Part shown: one piece after another, positions 11,545 to 22,209 of the stretch
Layout: every line of letters begins with the position of its first letter
Numbering within the stretch: the first letter of the stretch is position 1
Source of the DNA: Madurella fahalii
Lineage: Eukaryota > Ascomycota > Sordariomycetes > Sordariales
Reading direction: 5' to 3'
Length of the DNA stretch: 64,000 nucleotides
Assembly (NCBI GenBank): GCA_029876055.1
Contig: CM056878.1
Span: 3,100,001-3,164,000, forward strand
Program-made: the position numbers and the translations under genes
Notes under the pieces: generated by a model
Databases searched by the model: none
What the model was told of the DNA's origin: nothing
What the model saw: only the letters and a program-made list of their open reading frames with translations

Positions 11545-13043
11545 TCACAGCCACCCCAGCCTTCTCCAGACGTAACTTCCGCCTCCCACGAGAGCAGAAG
11601 CTCCCGTAAATGCGATCAACCCACCGTAGCCGCTCCCATAACCTCCAAAAGCCTGTCCCTGCCACGGCAAACCCTTGACCAGCGCCTCACTGAGCGGTCC
11701 GGAAACTACGTTCCCCACACCGCGGCCCATGGCCAAGAAGGCAAACACCATGCTCGGGTCGGCTCGCTTACCGTGCTCGTTCCCGTCCGCCGCAGCGCCC
11801 ATCTTCGTTATGTCCGTCATGATCCCCGGCCAGGCAGAAGTATAGGAGCCGGCAAACAGCCCATACACCACGCAGAACAGATATAGCACCGGCAAGTTGA
11901 CGGACAAGCCCCACAGCAGGAAGGTTCCCAGCGTAGCCCCCACCGTCGACACCAGGAAGCACTTTGTCACCTCCAGCCGATCGATCAGCGAGCCCATGGC
12001 GACGCACCCGAACACGCTCGCCACATTGATCAGCATCATGGTGACGACCGAGGGGAACGGGCTCGCGCCGAGCACCGCGCGCGCATACGAGGGCAGGTAG
12101 ATCCCCGGCAGGAAGAACCCCACCGACTCGGCAATGTTGAACGCCTGGTACAGCATGAACCGCCGGGACACGACGAACCGCAGCGTCAGCGGCTTGGAGC
12201 GGGAGACCTGGGCCACGGGGAGGCGGGGCTTGACAAAGTACGACAGCGGGGCAGTCAGGGCGAAGACGGCGCAGGCGAAGATGCGGAGGGTCGTCTGGTA
12301 GCCCTGGGAGGAGAGGAGGTACTCGAGGAGCAGGGGGAGGACGACGCCGGCGAGGCCCGTGGCCGACCACATGATGCCGAAGGCGAGGCCTCGCTTGGCA
12401 ACGAACCACTCCTCGAGGTAGATGATGCAGGACGAGTAGGCGATGGAGCCGCCAACGGCGTAGAAGATACCCTGCGTGACGATGAGGTGCGTTACGGTGG
12501 TGGAGAAGGAGGAGAGCGCGAGCGCGAGGCACATGATGAGCAGACCGACGATGGTCGAGTAGCGGGCGGGTTTTGGGAAACGCCTGTGGAAGTACATGAC
12601 CAGCGGCGTGTCGAGGTACATGATGCCCTGGGGTTTGTCAGATTAGCTGTGGTTTGAGTGAGGACTTGCGCGTCGGAAAGGAATACCAGGGCGCAGGTTC
12701 CGACGACGGGGATGTTGCTCGCTCCGATGAATGGCTCATGAGTGCTATAGTAACTCTGAAAGACGCCAAAACAGTACCCGAAGCCTACGTTAGGTTAGGA
12801 TTGTCCGTTTCCTGTGCTCTATCCAAGGTCTCATCACGCACCCCAAACGAGCGCCTCGATCATGAAGCATGCAGCGAGAAATAACCAGGCGTCCTTGCCG
12901 CCATCAACCGGGGGCAGACTGGGCATCTCGTGCTCCATCCCGCCGATGCCATCTTCGACTCGGCTTTCCGGAGTAGTCGCTCGAGGGGAATCGTCGGAGC
13001 TTTGGAGCTCAATGGCCGTTGCGGCTCCTATGTCAGATTTCAT
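11545..13043 (-). CDS. MFS transporter, monocarboxylate-permease-like
   Basis: The model is complement(join(11545..12627, 12687..12784, 12842..13043)), 460 residues. Introns of 57 and 59 nt (G|GTGCGT and CTG|GTATTC donors) join VWG to FGYCFGVFQSYYSTHEPF and then ALGIMYLDTP. The protein has a hydrophilic N terminus of about 45 residues, then KDAWLFLAACFMIEALVWGFGYCFGVF as helix 1. The GVFQSYY-type motif after helix 1 is typical of fungal monocarboxylate-transporter-like MFS proteins. Helices continue through EEWFVAKRGLAFGIMWSATG (the loop before helix 5) and MAMGRGVGNVVSGPLSEAL near the C terminus. Twelve membrane passes are expected. The substrate (carboxylate or other small anion) is not determined by the sequence. 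The start is the first ATG of the open frame. Confidence 0.85.
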
Positions 13044-14219
13044 TGAAGGCTGTAAATGATGGCAAATTTGACAGCAAGCACAAGGACACTCATTCTCCCT
13101 TTAATAAGTCGGTCTTGGAGCTCACGGTGAGAGCGGAATCAGCATTATAAGCCTCCTCCCCGATGCTATCAAAGACCACACTGCAACCTCGATCCTTCGG
13201 CCCCACACTGCGCCCTTCCTATGACCCGTCGCGATTTCGGATGGCAGTCGAATTGCCCAATGAGAGAACGTAGCGTCCGCATCTACCGCCATCGCGGAAG
13301 GTGATGAGCGCGGCGACACCTCCGTAACTCGGACATGATGGACGGATCGAGAACCTGTCGACACCAGAACTCGGGCTAGCGCAGCTAGTCTAGCCGGCGA
13401 GCCTCGAACGGAAAGGCGGCCGGTTTGAATGCCGTGAGTGCTTGGCGGGTTCGGTCCTCCCACCTTTCTTTTGCATATAGGGTCGAATGCGGCCTATAGG
13501 TCCATGCGGAAATCGCCCAGGCGCCAAAGCTGTAGCTGAGAACCTGAGACTAGGCTTGGCAAGAAAACCGGTTTTGCGGTACCAATTCATTTGCGGCCAC
13601 CAGACCGCGATAGCAATTCAAAATTGTGGCTCCCTCATCATTGCGCCAATAACCCCGGGATCTACCTGCTTTATATGTAGACAAAGTTGCCCATAGGAAC
13701 TCCGCCGAACACAGTGTATAGGGTGCTGCATTCTGCAATGGCATCAAAGACAACCGGTCGTGTGGTATCCTCGTAACGGTATCACAAAGCCGCTGGTGAC
13801 ATCAGGCCCTTCAACAAGGCACAATGTCGGGGGTTTGTACTGTACTATGGTAGAGCGCCTCCTTGCAGAGCTTCTACAGCCTTGTCCACGCCACCCCCTT
13901 CTTGACGACTCACCGGATAAAGTCAGGATGAGACAACGTCGCCCGCAGCTGGAAAATATATTTTCAAGAGACGCCTAGCACACGGAAATCCCAAGTCACA
14001 CAGGGTGCATGGCATCCAATGGAAAGTGTTGTTAGTATTGTTGTTTGAGGCTGAGGGCAGCATTGTTGCAGCAGTGCACCTACCTTAATTAGCATGACGA
14101 TAAAAAAAGGGTATTTAATCTAATAATTACCCTAGGCACTACTCAACTACTCCATCGCAGCAATCCCCCTTCGCTTCTCCAACGCAACTCTTGTATACAC
14201 TGGTTCATACCGCAGCAAT
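13044..14219. other. Intergenic region
   Basis: No credible gene is seen. GC content drops toward the right, where the AT-rich relic island begins at about 14.05 kb. The left part should contain the MFS promoter. Confidence 0.5.
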
Positions 14220-16116
14220 ATGGGCAGCCTAATACACTATGATATTCAAAAGTATCTCTGGCGTGACTACGGCCGGCCGGCTCTTACGACTTGGCAGCTG
14301 ACACTCTCCGACAACGAAGCTATCGCTTTCCTGGCGTTCATTGCTATACTGCTTAGCTATGCGCAAACTCGAGTATGGAGCCTTGCGCGCGATGGAGTGC
14401 GAGCATTAACACGGCCAATCCAACTTCCAAACGACAACGAGCCCGGCTCTCTCACTACGCTTACCCACGGGGAAGCTATAACTGGCCTCATGAGTGGCGC
14501 TACGCCAAATAGAAGCTACAGTGTCCGGAACAATACTATGACCAGTATTTCGCCCTTTTTCGGTGTGGCAGCAATTCTCAATATCGTGGTCTTTATCTCG
14601 CTTCAGGCAGTACTACCATGGATCCTGACCAGCGGCCTCGAAACATCCATCGTACAGTCCAGGGCCTGGGAGGGATGCGACCCGATCCCGGACCAATATA
14701 CCCGCAATATCCAGCTATGGTCTTCACCGGTATGGGCTGGCAAGCTAGCGAGTTATATTACTGCTGAACAATATCGGAAATGCTGGTTCAATACAACAAG
14801 TATTTCTTAGAGTTGCGGCCGAGTAACCGGCATTTTATATGATCGTCCGGAGGTACATGTAACTACAAACGTTACCTGTCCCTTCTCTAAGGCAGCCTGC
14901 CATCCCGATGCACAGCCCTTGCAGCTAGAATACAAAAATATCACCCTGAGAAATCGGTCTCAACATCAAATCCGACCTACGCTTTAGCCACCGCCTCATA
15001 TGTTCACCTTTGGATATTGACCGTTTTATAACTACGTCTGATGGAACAACATGGCTACAGTTTGCTACCTATGACCAAGAAGCTTATAGTCCGCGACAAC
15101 GTCTCACTTATCGGAACGGACAGCATCCAGCATCCGTATCAGATTGGACGTTGTGGGCTAAGTTTTTGGATCGCAGCTTGGAATTTTGGAGACTTAATAA
15201 GACATCGGATATTCATCCAGATCTCTCGACTACAGATGGAGAGGTTCTTATTATCGTCTACCAACAGGGGCTAGGGCTTTCCCATCGACCTATCGATGAT
15301 TTAACGTACTCAGCCCATCGTCAAACAAGCCTAGACACCTTTTTAACCGATTTCGAGTATACTGCCATGGCCTGTCTCGACCAACACCGTATCTGCGTTT
15401 TCGAATCTCCCGAAGGCTGCACGCCATATATGTCTATAATAGAGCTAAAATCTCTTTGGGACCAGATCCCTTCTCGGAACAAGGCGTGGGCCAGTATGGG
15501 AGAGAGCAAATAAATCGCAAAGGTTTGCGAGCTCTTGTTCAGTGGTGCCCTCGGGTTTATCGGCCTTTTCGTTGGGTCTCAAGACGAGGCAGCTATGGGA
15601 CCACGCGAGTGGGACCCTCCTCCTCAGTGGACATCGAGAGTAAAAGAGTGGTTTGAGACATCCTTGTTAATGTTTCGGCAAGACCTTCTGCTACGAGTGA
15701 GTCGCAGAGATCCGGAATGGCAACTCAAACTCTGTGGGCATGTTCTATTGCTTGATGGCGACTATACAAACATCAACTTCGCTGGTTTTATCAGTACCTT
15801 GATCGTAGTTACTACCCTTAGCGCCATCAGTTACCGTTCTAGGATAAGGAGGGCCTTAGAAGGTCTTCGCAAGTTAATTTGGCGAATAGTCTCAGCTGTT
15901 ACCACTACTCTCACCCGTTATCTTCATATCAAAATGGTAATGGAATATCTTAGCGGGATACTTTTACGGACCTTGCAGGTAGTACTGGTGTTGTTTTGGA
16001 GTCGGCGGAGGGGCGGTAGCCTTGGAGCAGATATTGGTAGAGTAGAGGATGGTAGACGATCGAGACTCGCTGAAAACGGTGCTCGCCTGGTGGACTTGAA
16101 TTATGAGTTGTATTAA
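14220..16116 (+). pseudogene. Decayed fungal membrane-protein gene with nonsense codons and a frameshift
   Basis: Three consecutive open stretches read as one protein of about 630 residues. The first (from ATG 14220) has two hydrophobic segments, at about residues 35-50 and around FFGVAAILNIVVFISLQAVL. It stops at TAG 14808-14810, although reading on in the same frame gives convincing protein (CGRVTGILYDRPEVHVTTN). A frameshift near 14950-14965 is needed to reach the next stretch (DIDRFITTSDGTTW onward). That stretch is interrupted by TAA at 15511-15513, again with the same frame continuing (IAKVCELLFSGALGFIGLF). The last part carries a C-terminal helix and ends at 16116. Both stops could come from CAG/CAA by C-to-T change. 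The architecture suggests a multi-pass protein with a large extracytoplasmic domain; its family is uncharacterised to me. Confidence 0.75.
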
Positions 16117-16720
16117 GGAGCTAAGTACTAACGTACTATAGATAACTTGCTAGTTATTCTTGTTAATTTATTGATAACGTATTCCACATACGAAGGTGTC
16201 ATACGGACGAATGTACGAATAAACCGCACCTTTGCTACAAAACCATCCAATGATTCCACTAAAACAGCTCAAAACAATTGAAACTACTTAGAATCGTCTT
16301 CCCCAGACGTCTCCGCGACTACCTAACACGTATGTACGTTGTGGCCGGGCTTGCCGCAGTTGCTATAACGTTGTACATATGTCTTAGTCCTCAGCCTCCG
16401 ATGTGAGGATCGAGGATCCAAGGGTAGTAGGACCAGAGTGTCTGGGTACGAGAAGTGCACGCGCAACAAAGGAGCAGAGCGCACGTTAGGGGTTGAATTG
16501 TGGTCTCATTGAACTCTGCCTTCTCCCTAAGCCCTGTCTCCTGCTCTCCATTTTATCCTTCAGGTTATGTGCTTTGGCCTCCTTCCCCGTCCGCCGCCCC
16601 CGTCTCCCTCTCTGCTTGTGCGCTCCTTTTACGCTCATTTGACGCAATACTCGCGCTGTTCTGACTTAGCGCTGCTGTTGTTGCTTTGTCGGAGCCCCGC
16701 CTGTGCTGCGGGTTCGGGGC
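16117..16720. other. AT-rich non-coding stretch of the relic island
   Basis: No gene is seen. The sequence is AT-rich up to about 16.4 kb and more balanced after it. It links the membrane-protein pseudogene and the transposase remnant and shows no clear terminal inverted repeats. Confidence 0.45.
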
Positions 16721-16749
16721 TTTGGCCTGTCCCGACACCGTCCCCACCC

Positions 16750-16935
16750 GGCCGGTCCTCACATCCGACCACTTCTGGCCTGCGTTTCCTCCCTAATCTG
16801 TATATCTATATCCCTCTGACCTTGCAAATCCTGTATATCCTGTATAGTAAGCGATCTTCTATCCTGTAACCGTTGTTTTTTGGCCCTCTGGCGCTTACTT
16901 AGTACCTTATTTACTGCCCGAAGGTCCTAGATCTC
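16750..16935 (-). mobile_element. Remnant of a pogo/Fot1-like DDE transposase, C-terminal end
   Basis: On the minus strand the frame beginning at about 16928 reads DLRAVNKVLSKRQRAKKQR, then RSLTIQDIQDLQGQRDIDIQI. Fungal pogo/Fot1-type transposases end in this kind of basic KRxRAKK segment followed by an L(T/S)-x2-(D/E)-x2-D/Q-rich amphipathic helix. The frame meets a stop after RSGRM, and the DDE catalytic core expected at higher coordinates is absent. No flanking TA duplication or terminal inverted repeat was found by eye. I read it as a truncated, inactive copy. The family call is by resemblance only. Confidence 0.4.
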
Positions 16936-17355
16936 CGTCGCCGGCGCCGTTTATAGTCGTTATAGAGCCGGCTACGGCCGGGGAACGCGAACGGGATCTC
17001 GTCCAGCAAAAACATCGGGCGGGTAATGAGCCGAATCTGCTGAGTCAGCAATTGCAGTCGTGCAGCTTCGGCGGGTTCATGGTTCCCGGGAAATGGGGAA
17101 ATGCTGTGGGACACACACCCCAGACCCTGCAACAAAGGGTAACGCGGAGAACCGAGGTAACACTTTGTGGGCCCCTTGTTATCCTGGGTCTTAGGATAAC
17201 AGCAACCGAGGAGGTAAGGGACAACCATCATGGTACTCATATCAAAGGCGCCATAACTACCAGCTATCCGCTGTACTTCTTGCTGCGAGTGAATTGCCTG
17301 CACACTGTAAACAGTTGGGAGCAGGATTGTCGTTGCGCTCTGACAAATCAACACC
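16936..17355. other. Upstream region of the enoyl-CoA isomerase gene
   Basis: About 420 bp precede the ATG at 17356. The overlapping minus-strand frame (16911-17444) overlaps exon 1 of the isomerase and has no coherent protein features, so I treat it as non-coding and expect the promoter and leader here. Confidence 0.5.
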
Positions 17356-18282
17356 ATGATCTCACCCTCGGTCCTCAGCCTCGAATATCGGGGCCGAGTC
17401 GCCATCATCACCATTGACAACGACAAGAAGCTCAATGCGCTCAATCAGCAGCAGTATTACGACCTCGCCCAGAAAATGCGCGAGAGCGCTGCCCGCGACG
17501 ACGTCTACATTACGCTAATCATCGGCAAAGGCCGCTACTTCTCCGCGTAAGCAAAGCCACCAACCACCACTATCACCACCACCATTACAGCCCTCTTTAC
17601 TCACAGACAATACGCTGACGTAAACACACACGACCCCAGCGGGGCGGACGTGTCCGTCTTGCGCCACTCCCTCGCGGCCCTCGCGGAGCAAGAGACCTCG
17701 CCGCACCGCTTCTGGCTGCAATCCTTCGTCGCCTTCAACCTCAACGTCGCCCAGGCCTTCTACACGCACCCCAAGATCCTCGTCGTCGGCCTCAACGGGC
17801 CCGTTGTCGGCCTCTCGGCCGCGCTCGCCTCCTTCGCCGACTTCATCTACGCCGTCCCCGGCACCTTCCTCCTCACGCCCTTCAGCTCGCTGGGCCTCGT
17901 GGCCGAGGGCTGCGCCTCACGCGCCCTGGTGCAGCGCCTCGGCATGGCCAGGGCCAACGAGGCGTTGATCATGAGCAAGCGCATCACGAGCGACGAGTTG
18001 CTGGCCGCGGGGTTCGTGAACAAGGTGTTTTCCGAGTGCGGGAAGGGCGAGGACGAGAAGTTCAGGGGTCTGGTCCTGAAGGAGATCGACGAGCGGCTGG
18101 GGGAGCATCTGGTCGGTGATAGTTTGCTGGGCATCAAGGCGCTGATTCGGCGACCTGAGAAGGACGTGCTGGACGTGCAGAACGTGGCAGAGGTATTTGC
18201 CGGGCTGGATCGGTTTGTGAGCGGCGTGCCGCAGGGCGAGTTTTTGAAGATCGCGACGGGAAAGAAGAGACATAAGCTCTGA
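17356..18282 (+). CDS. Peroxisomal enoyl-CoA hydratase/isomerase (Eci1-like delta3,delta2-enoyl-CoA isomerase)
   Basis: Crotonase-fold enzymes of this type shift the double bond of unsaturated acyl-CoAs so that they can enter beta-oxidation. The model is join(17356..17546, 17607..18282), 288 residues, with a 60-nt intron (GC|GTAAGC...ACTCACAG). The N-terminal motif VAIITIDNDKKLNALNQQ is the crotonase entry strand. GKGRYFSAQYADV supplies the first oxyanion-hole amide and NGPVVGLSAALASFAD the second. The likely catalytic Glu is in SLGLVAEGCAS at about residue 164. The C-terminal tripeptide is HKL, a PTS1-type peroxisomal signal close to the HRL reported for yeast Eci1. The crotonase family call is firm; isomerase rather than hydratase is inferred from the Glu position and targeting. 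The gene converges on COG1 with 76 bp between stops. Confidence 0.88.
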
Positions 18283-18358
18283 ATTGGGATACATTTGTAT
18301 TAGATTCCGTCTTGTATTATGTTGGTAGCATAGCCTGCAGGCGGATAGATGTTGGGTA

Positions 18359-20794
18359 TCATGTCAACAGACCAAAGAGCAGCCCCGTCTTCTTGACATA
18401 ATCTTGAGACGCCTTGGTCAACCTCTCCCGGGCCGCAGCATTCTCCAAACCTGTTTTCTGATACACAGCGTTCTCCAACTCGTTGAGCGTGTCCTCTTCT
18501 GACCCAGGCTGAGATCCGAGAAACGACCGGAGGTAGTGTATATCCAGGAGCCACTGCACGAGTAAGTCTCGCCTCCGTTCCGAGTCGATGCTCTCCTTGA
18601 CCGGTTCCTCTTGTTCGGCCTCATCCCCACCGGCGTCGTTGTTTTCGGCCCCTGACTCCTCTTCCACTTCAGAATCTCTAGCCAACTTGCCGAGTGCTTC
18701 AAGCCACACTCCCGAGAGCTGCTTGCTCAAATGCCTCTTCAACACCGTAACGGCTGCGGGACTCCATAGATCCCCACCCGCATCGTCCATAGTGGCCGAC
18801 AGGTTTCTCAAGAATCTGAACGCTTCCGGAGACGGCGACCCTGGTAGCGCTGGTTGTCCCTCCCATAGACTCCTCCCGACAACCGTCTTGCGCGCAAGGG
18901 CCACGGTCGCAAACTCATCCAGCGGCGAGACGACTACTGCGGCCGCCACCGCCTTATGGAGTGAGGGCACCGCAGCTATTCCAAACGCCCTGACTGCTTC
19001 CACATCCGGCAGTCTCGCCCGTATGTCCCTGAGCAGCCGCAGGAAGTACATTGCCACCGCTCCATTGTTCGGACCTCCTTGTTGCGTCTCCCACAGCTCC
19101 ATGAGATGTTCGTCAAGTCGCTTGAAGGCCTTAACTAGCAAGCGGTTTAGATGCTCGCTCAGTGCCAGCGGGTCGTCCTTGGCAAGCAATTTTTGGCGCT
19201 CCTCGATCGTCTTTTCGTCCTCGATCTCGTCGATATCATTGTCCCACCTCTGCCGCTTCAGCTGGTCCACAACCTGTCCCACGTCATCCACAACATGAAA
19301 CCACGACTTGTAACTTGTCACGGCCTTGGATACGACATCGTTCCTGCCGTACAGCCGCGCGACAACATCCTGCGTGAACTGGGCTGCGCCGTTGGAGAGA
19401 TCCGTGTCGAACGAGCCCACGTCCCAGAGGCTCTGGTGCCGGTCGGTGATGCCCTCGCGCCAGGCCTCAAGAGCGGCCGAGACTTCGGAGCCGAGTAGGC
19501 GTAGCTTGATCACCTTGGCTTCAAGGACCCGCAACATGTGCTTGTTGAAAGCGTCGCGGAGCTGGTTTAGGATAACGGAAGGGTCGAAACCGCGCGCCTT
19601 GCCGCCCTCGGCAATCCACAGCTTCAAGACGCTCGTGCGTAGCTCGACGATGGCCTTGAACTCAGTCATGCCTTCCAGGGTCTTATCCAGCCCCTGAAGC
19701 AGGACCTCGCTTCCCTTCTTGGCCCAGTTCGTAAGCATCTCCCGGGCCTGGTTTCCATCCAAATCGTCATGCCGAATGAACGGCGTATAAAACTGGATTT
19801 CATCCCCACACCACCTCTTGTAGACATCCAACCTCAGCCCTTCCATCTCCTTCAAAGACGCGTTCTCAAGCAGACGCTCCTCCTTCAGCGTAGACAACGC
19901 ATCCATCAACTTGTACGGAACGAGCGTCTGCACGTCCTGCAGCGTCTTGGTATATAACCCCAGCGCCTTTAGCACATCCCGTGGATTTCGCACCACTCTC
20001 TCGTCCTCGTCCTCCTCCAACGCCATCGTAATCGCCTCGCCCCTGACACTCAAGAAGTGCCTCAGCACATCTCTCGCTCCGGAGCTCGTAGCCAGACTGT
20101 ACGCGCTCAGCGCCTTAAGCACATCCCCCTGCTTCATGGCCTTGTCGCTCCCGCTCCTCAACACAGCATCCACACTCCTCGTCAGCCTTGCCCTGTGCAC
20201 CGTCTCCAAGCTCTTCTTCACCTCCTCCAACCCCACCCCTACCCCCGCGCCTTTCTTCAACCCCTCCCCACCCGCAAAACTCTTGACGAGCAATCTCCCG
20301 AGAACATGCAACCTCGCCGCGAGCACTAATCTATCCCCCTTCCCGATACTCTCCTTCTCCCTGAGCACCTTCCCCAGCCCCAGCTCCACCGCCTCCAACA
20401 GCCTCCCCTTCGCCGCATCCCCCACCCCACCCGTTCCATCATAGCGCTGACTACCCCCGGCACCGCCCTCATTCTCCCTCTCGAACTCCCTCAGCCCGCT
20501 GACCTTGGCACCGACCACCCCGCGGCCGCACCGGCCGCCCATGCCGCCCAGCACGGCCCGCACCACGTCCATGTCGTCGCGCATCGAGACGATGGTGTCG
20601 GCGGTGCCCAGCAGCTCGCGGTACGAGCCGCCGACCTGGGTGCGCAGGCGCGCCGACACGTCGTCGATCTGGCTGTGGAGCGCGGCGTGGATCGCCCGCA
20701 ACTGCGGGAGGGTGTACTGGGCGGAGGCGAAGAGCTGGGTGGACGAGGTGAGGGCCGGCGAGCGCAGGTCGATGTTTGCGGGGAGGGCCGTCAT
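18359..20794 (-). CDS. cog1: Conserved oligomeric Golgi complex subunit 1
   Basis: COG1 is a lobe-A subunit of the COG tether that acts in retrograde intra-Golgi vesicle traffic. It is a single open frame of 811 residues on the minus strand with no introns needed. The N terminus shows the Vps51/COG1 signature: LFASAQYTLPQLRAIHAAL, then SQIDDVSARLRTQVGGSYRE and LLGTADTIVSMRDDMDVV, a conserved coiled-coil. A helical rod follows (VLKALSAYSLATSSGARDVL, MLTNWAKKGSEVLLQGLDKT). The acidic stretch near residue 720 (EEESGAENNDAGGDEAEQEE) is a variable loop. The C terminus VYQKTGLENAAARERLTKAS is also typical. Length is close to fungal homologues. I am confident of the family. Confidence 0.88.
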   Translation of the reverse strand: MTALPANIDLRSPALTSSTQLFASAQYTLPQLRAIHAALHSQIDDVSARLRTQVGGSYRELLGTADTIVSMRDDMDVVRAVLGGMGGRCGRGVVGAKVSGLREFERENEGGAGGSQRYDGTGGVGDAAKGRLLEAVELGLGKVLREKESIGKGDRLVLAARLHVLGRLLVKSFAGGEGLKKGAGVGVGLEEVKKSLETVHRARLTRSVDAVLRSGSDKAMKQGDVLKALSAYSLATSSGARDVLRHFLSVRGEAITMALEEDEDERVVRNPRDVLKALGLYTKTLQDVQTLVPYKLMDALSTLKEERLLENASLKEMEGLRLDVYKRWCGDEIQFYTPFIRHDDLDGNQAREMLTNWAKKGSEVLLQGLDKTLEGMTEFKAIVELRTSVLKLWIAEGGKARGFDPSVILNQLRDAFNKHMLRVLEAKVIKLRLLGSEVSAALEAWREGITDRHQSLWDVGSFDTDLSNGAAQFTQDVVARLYGRNDVVSKAVTSYKSWFHVVDDVGQVVDQLKRQRWDNDIDEIEDEKTIEERQKLLAKDDPLALSEHLNRLLVKAFKRLDEHLMELWETQQGGPNNGAVAMYFLRLLRDIRARLPDVEAVRAFGIAAVPSLHKAVAAAVVVSPLDEFATVALARKTVVGRSLWEGQPALPGSPSPEAFRFLRNLSATMDDAGGDLWSPAAVTVLKRHLSKQLSGVWLEALGKLARDSEVEEESGAENNDAGGDEAEQEEPVKESIDSERRRDLLVQWLLDIHYLRSFLGSQPGSEEDTLNELENAVYQKTGLENAAARERLTKASQDYVKKTGLLFGLLT

Positions 20795-21826
20795 TTTTTC
20801 GGCGGAGGGTGGGGAGGGAATCCGTTTCGTGGTCTTGCTGGGTCGGACTATGTTGGACGAGCCATTGATGATGGGCGTGGTGTGCGCGGCCGTTGCGGTA
20901 TGCGCGCGCTGTTGCGTAGCAGTGTTGCTATGGGGAGTTGTTGAACTTGGTAATGGGAGAGAAACGTCAAAGTTGTTGCTGTGGGAGCTTCTGGGAAGCT
21001 AAACAGCTAGGTAGGCCGCGGCCTGAGCGTTTAACCCTAACCCTAGGTAGTACAGTAGAGGATAGTGGCAGCAGGGAGACACAGGAAGACCAGTTACAAT
21101 CTCAGATTCGTTGTTAGAATCGACGAAGTCATCCCATACACCAATATTTTATGAGCATAAACCCGCTCGATAAGTTGCCATCATCCGTAGGCAACGGTGA
21201 GCAAATGTATATACGACTCAATTGCGTGCAACCAGTGCTCTCAATGTCCCGAATATTACTACGAATCACGCGAAAGCCCAGATTTCCCAACAACTAAGCG
21301 TCGGCGGCCATTCCAGAGCAGCCACGTCGGTAAGCAAACCGACATCTACGGGCACAACGCAGGATGTAACGAAGCGACATTGGAACCGACGCTTCCTCAA
21401 ACGCGAAACCTATTCATGGTCATCACAAGATGCCAAATTCACATAGCCTGCTCAACATCGGGCCGCTCGGTCGGTCGTCACCGCAATACGCAGCACGCAA
21501 CGAGTCTATAATCTGCATGAAATGTCGAGACCACCCCACCGTCACGGACCTTGAGAGTCGCCGCCCGCGGCTAGTAAAGAGGGAAGAGGTGATCAGTCTT
21601 TGCTTTAGGAGGCCGGGAACGGAGGAAGACCCATGGAGTAAGAAAAACCCTCAGCGAGCCACGAAGCACATCGTGGAGCCACCTGATCAACAAGAACAAG
21701 AAGTTCAAGCTCTTCACATGACGGTGTAGAGTTGGGTCTCTTGCCCTTGCCGATGAGGAGAGAAAAGGGAAAGGAAGAAGGAAGCAGGGCGAGGAAGAAA
21801 TTTTATAGGGCCTAGGGAGGGGTGGA
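20795..21826. other. COG1 upstream region
   Basis: No gene is supported. It holds a telomere-like CCCTAACCCTA motif at about 21033-21045 and otherwise low-scoring frames, and should include the COG1 promoter. Confidence 0.5.
21032..21045 (+). promoter_or_regulatory. Telobox-like motif upstream of COG1
   Basis: TTAACCCTAACCCTA contains two CCCTAA telomere-type units about 240 bp upstream of the COG1 start. In fungi such motifs can be Tbf1/telobox-like promoter sites. With two units, chance is also possible. Confidence 0.35.
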
Positions 21827-22135
21827 GTGGGTCAGGTACCCGGACCAATCGAGGTTAGCGCGCTTTTTGAGATCTGTGTTCAAGGCTTCCTGCAAGTATG
21901 TACCACCGATAATTCGTTTGAGCTTAGACTTCGTTTAGAATCAGTGGAAACCCATTTACCATTTCTAAAAGTTCACAGACACTACCTATTTAGCGTACCG
22001 GTATTTCGCAATGGCAGACGCTGCGAACTGCCTGTGGAACAAGATTGGTTCGACGCTATTCGAGCTGTCATCGATTGTTCTACATTTAAGGAACGGGTTA
22101 ACAGGCTTTATAAACATCTCTACGGTAATTACTAA
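21827..22135 (+). CDS. Doubtful small ORF, 102 residues
   Basis: The frame starts ATGGGTCAGGTACCC and ends RLYKHLYGNY. Its composition is protein-like with balanced hydrophobic and charged residues (LFEICVQGFLQVCTTDN, FKERVNRLYKHLYGN). It is AT-richer than neighbouring genes, lacks recognisable domains and lies in intergenic DNA between COG1 and the Nudix gene. It could be the last exon of a lost or foreign gene. I do not recognise it. Confidence 0.2.
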   Translation: MGQVPGPIEVSALFEICVQGFLQVCTTDNSFELRLRLESVETHLPFLKVHRHYLFSVPVFRNGRRCELPVEQDWFDAIRAVIDCSTFKERVNRLYKHLYGNY

Positions 22136-22209
22136 ATACTCTATTTTCTATCTATAAATTCCATGCCATGCTGAAACCGCACGCTCTTCCTCCTCCTACT
22201 GCTTTACGC

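Noticed and set aside
11768..12532. 254-residue minus-strand frame inside the MFS gene
   Set aside because: Arg/His/Pro-rich out-of-frame product; the MFS frame has clear membrane helices.
16911..17444. 177-residue minus-strand frame over the isomerase promoter and exon 1
   Set aside because: It overlaps the real first exon of the isomerase and lacks coherent domains; only the adjacent frame below 16930 looks transposase-like.
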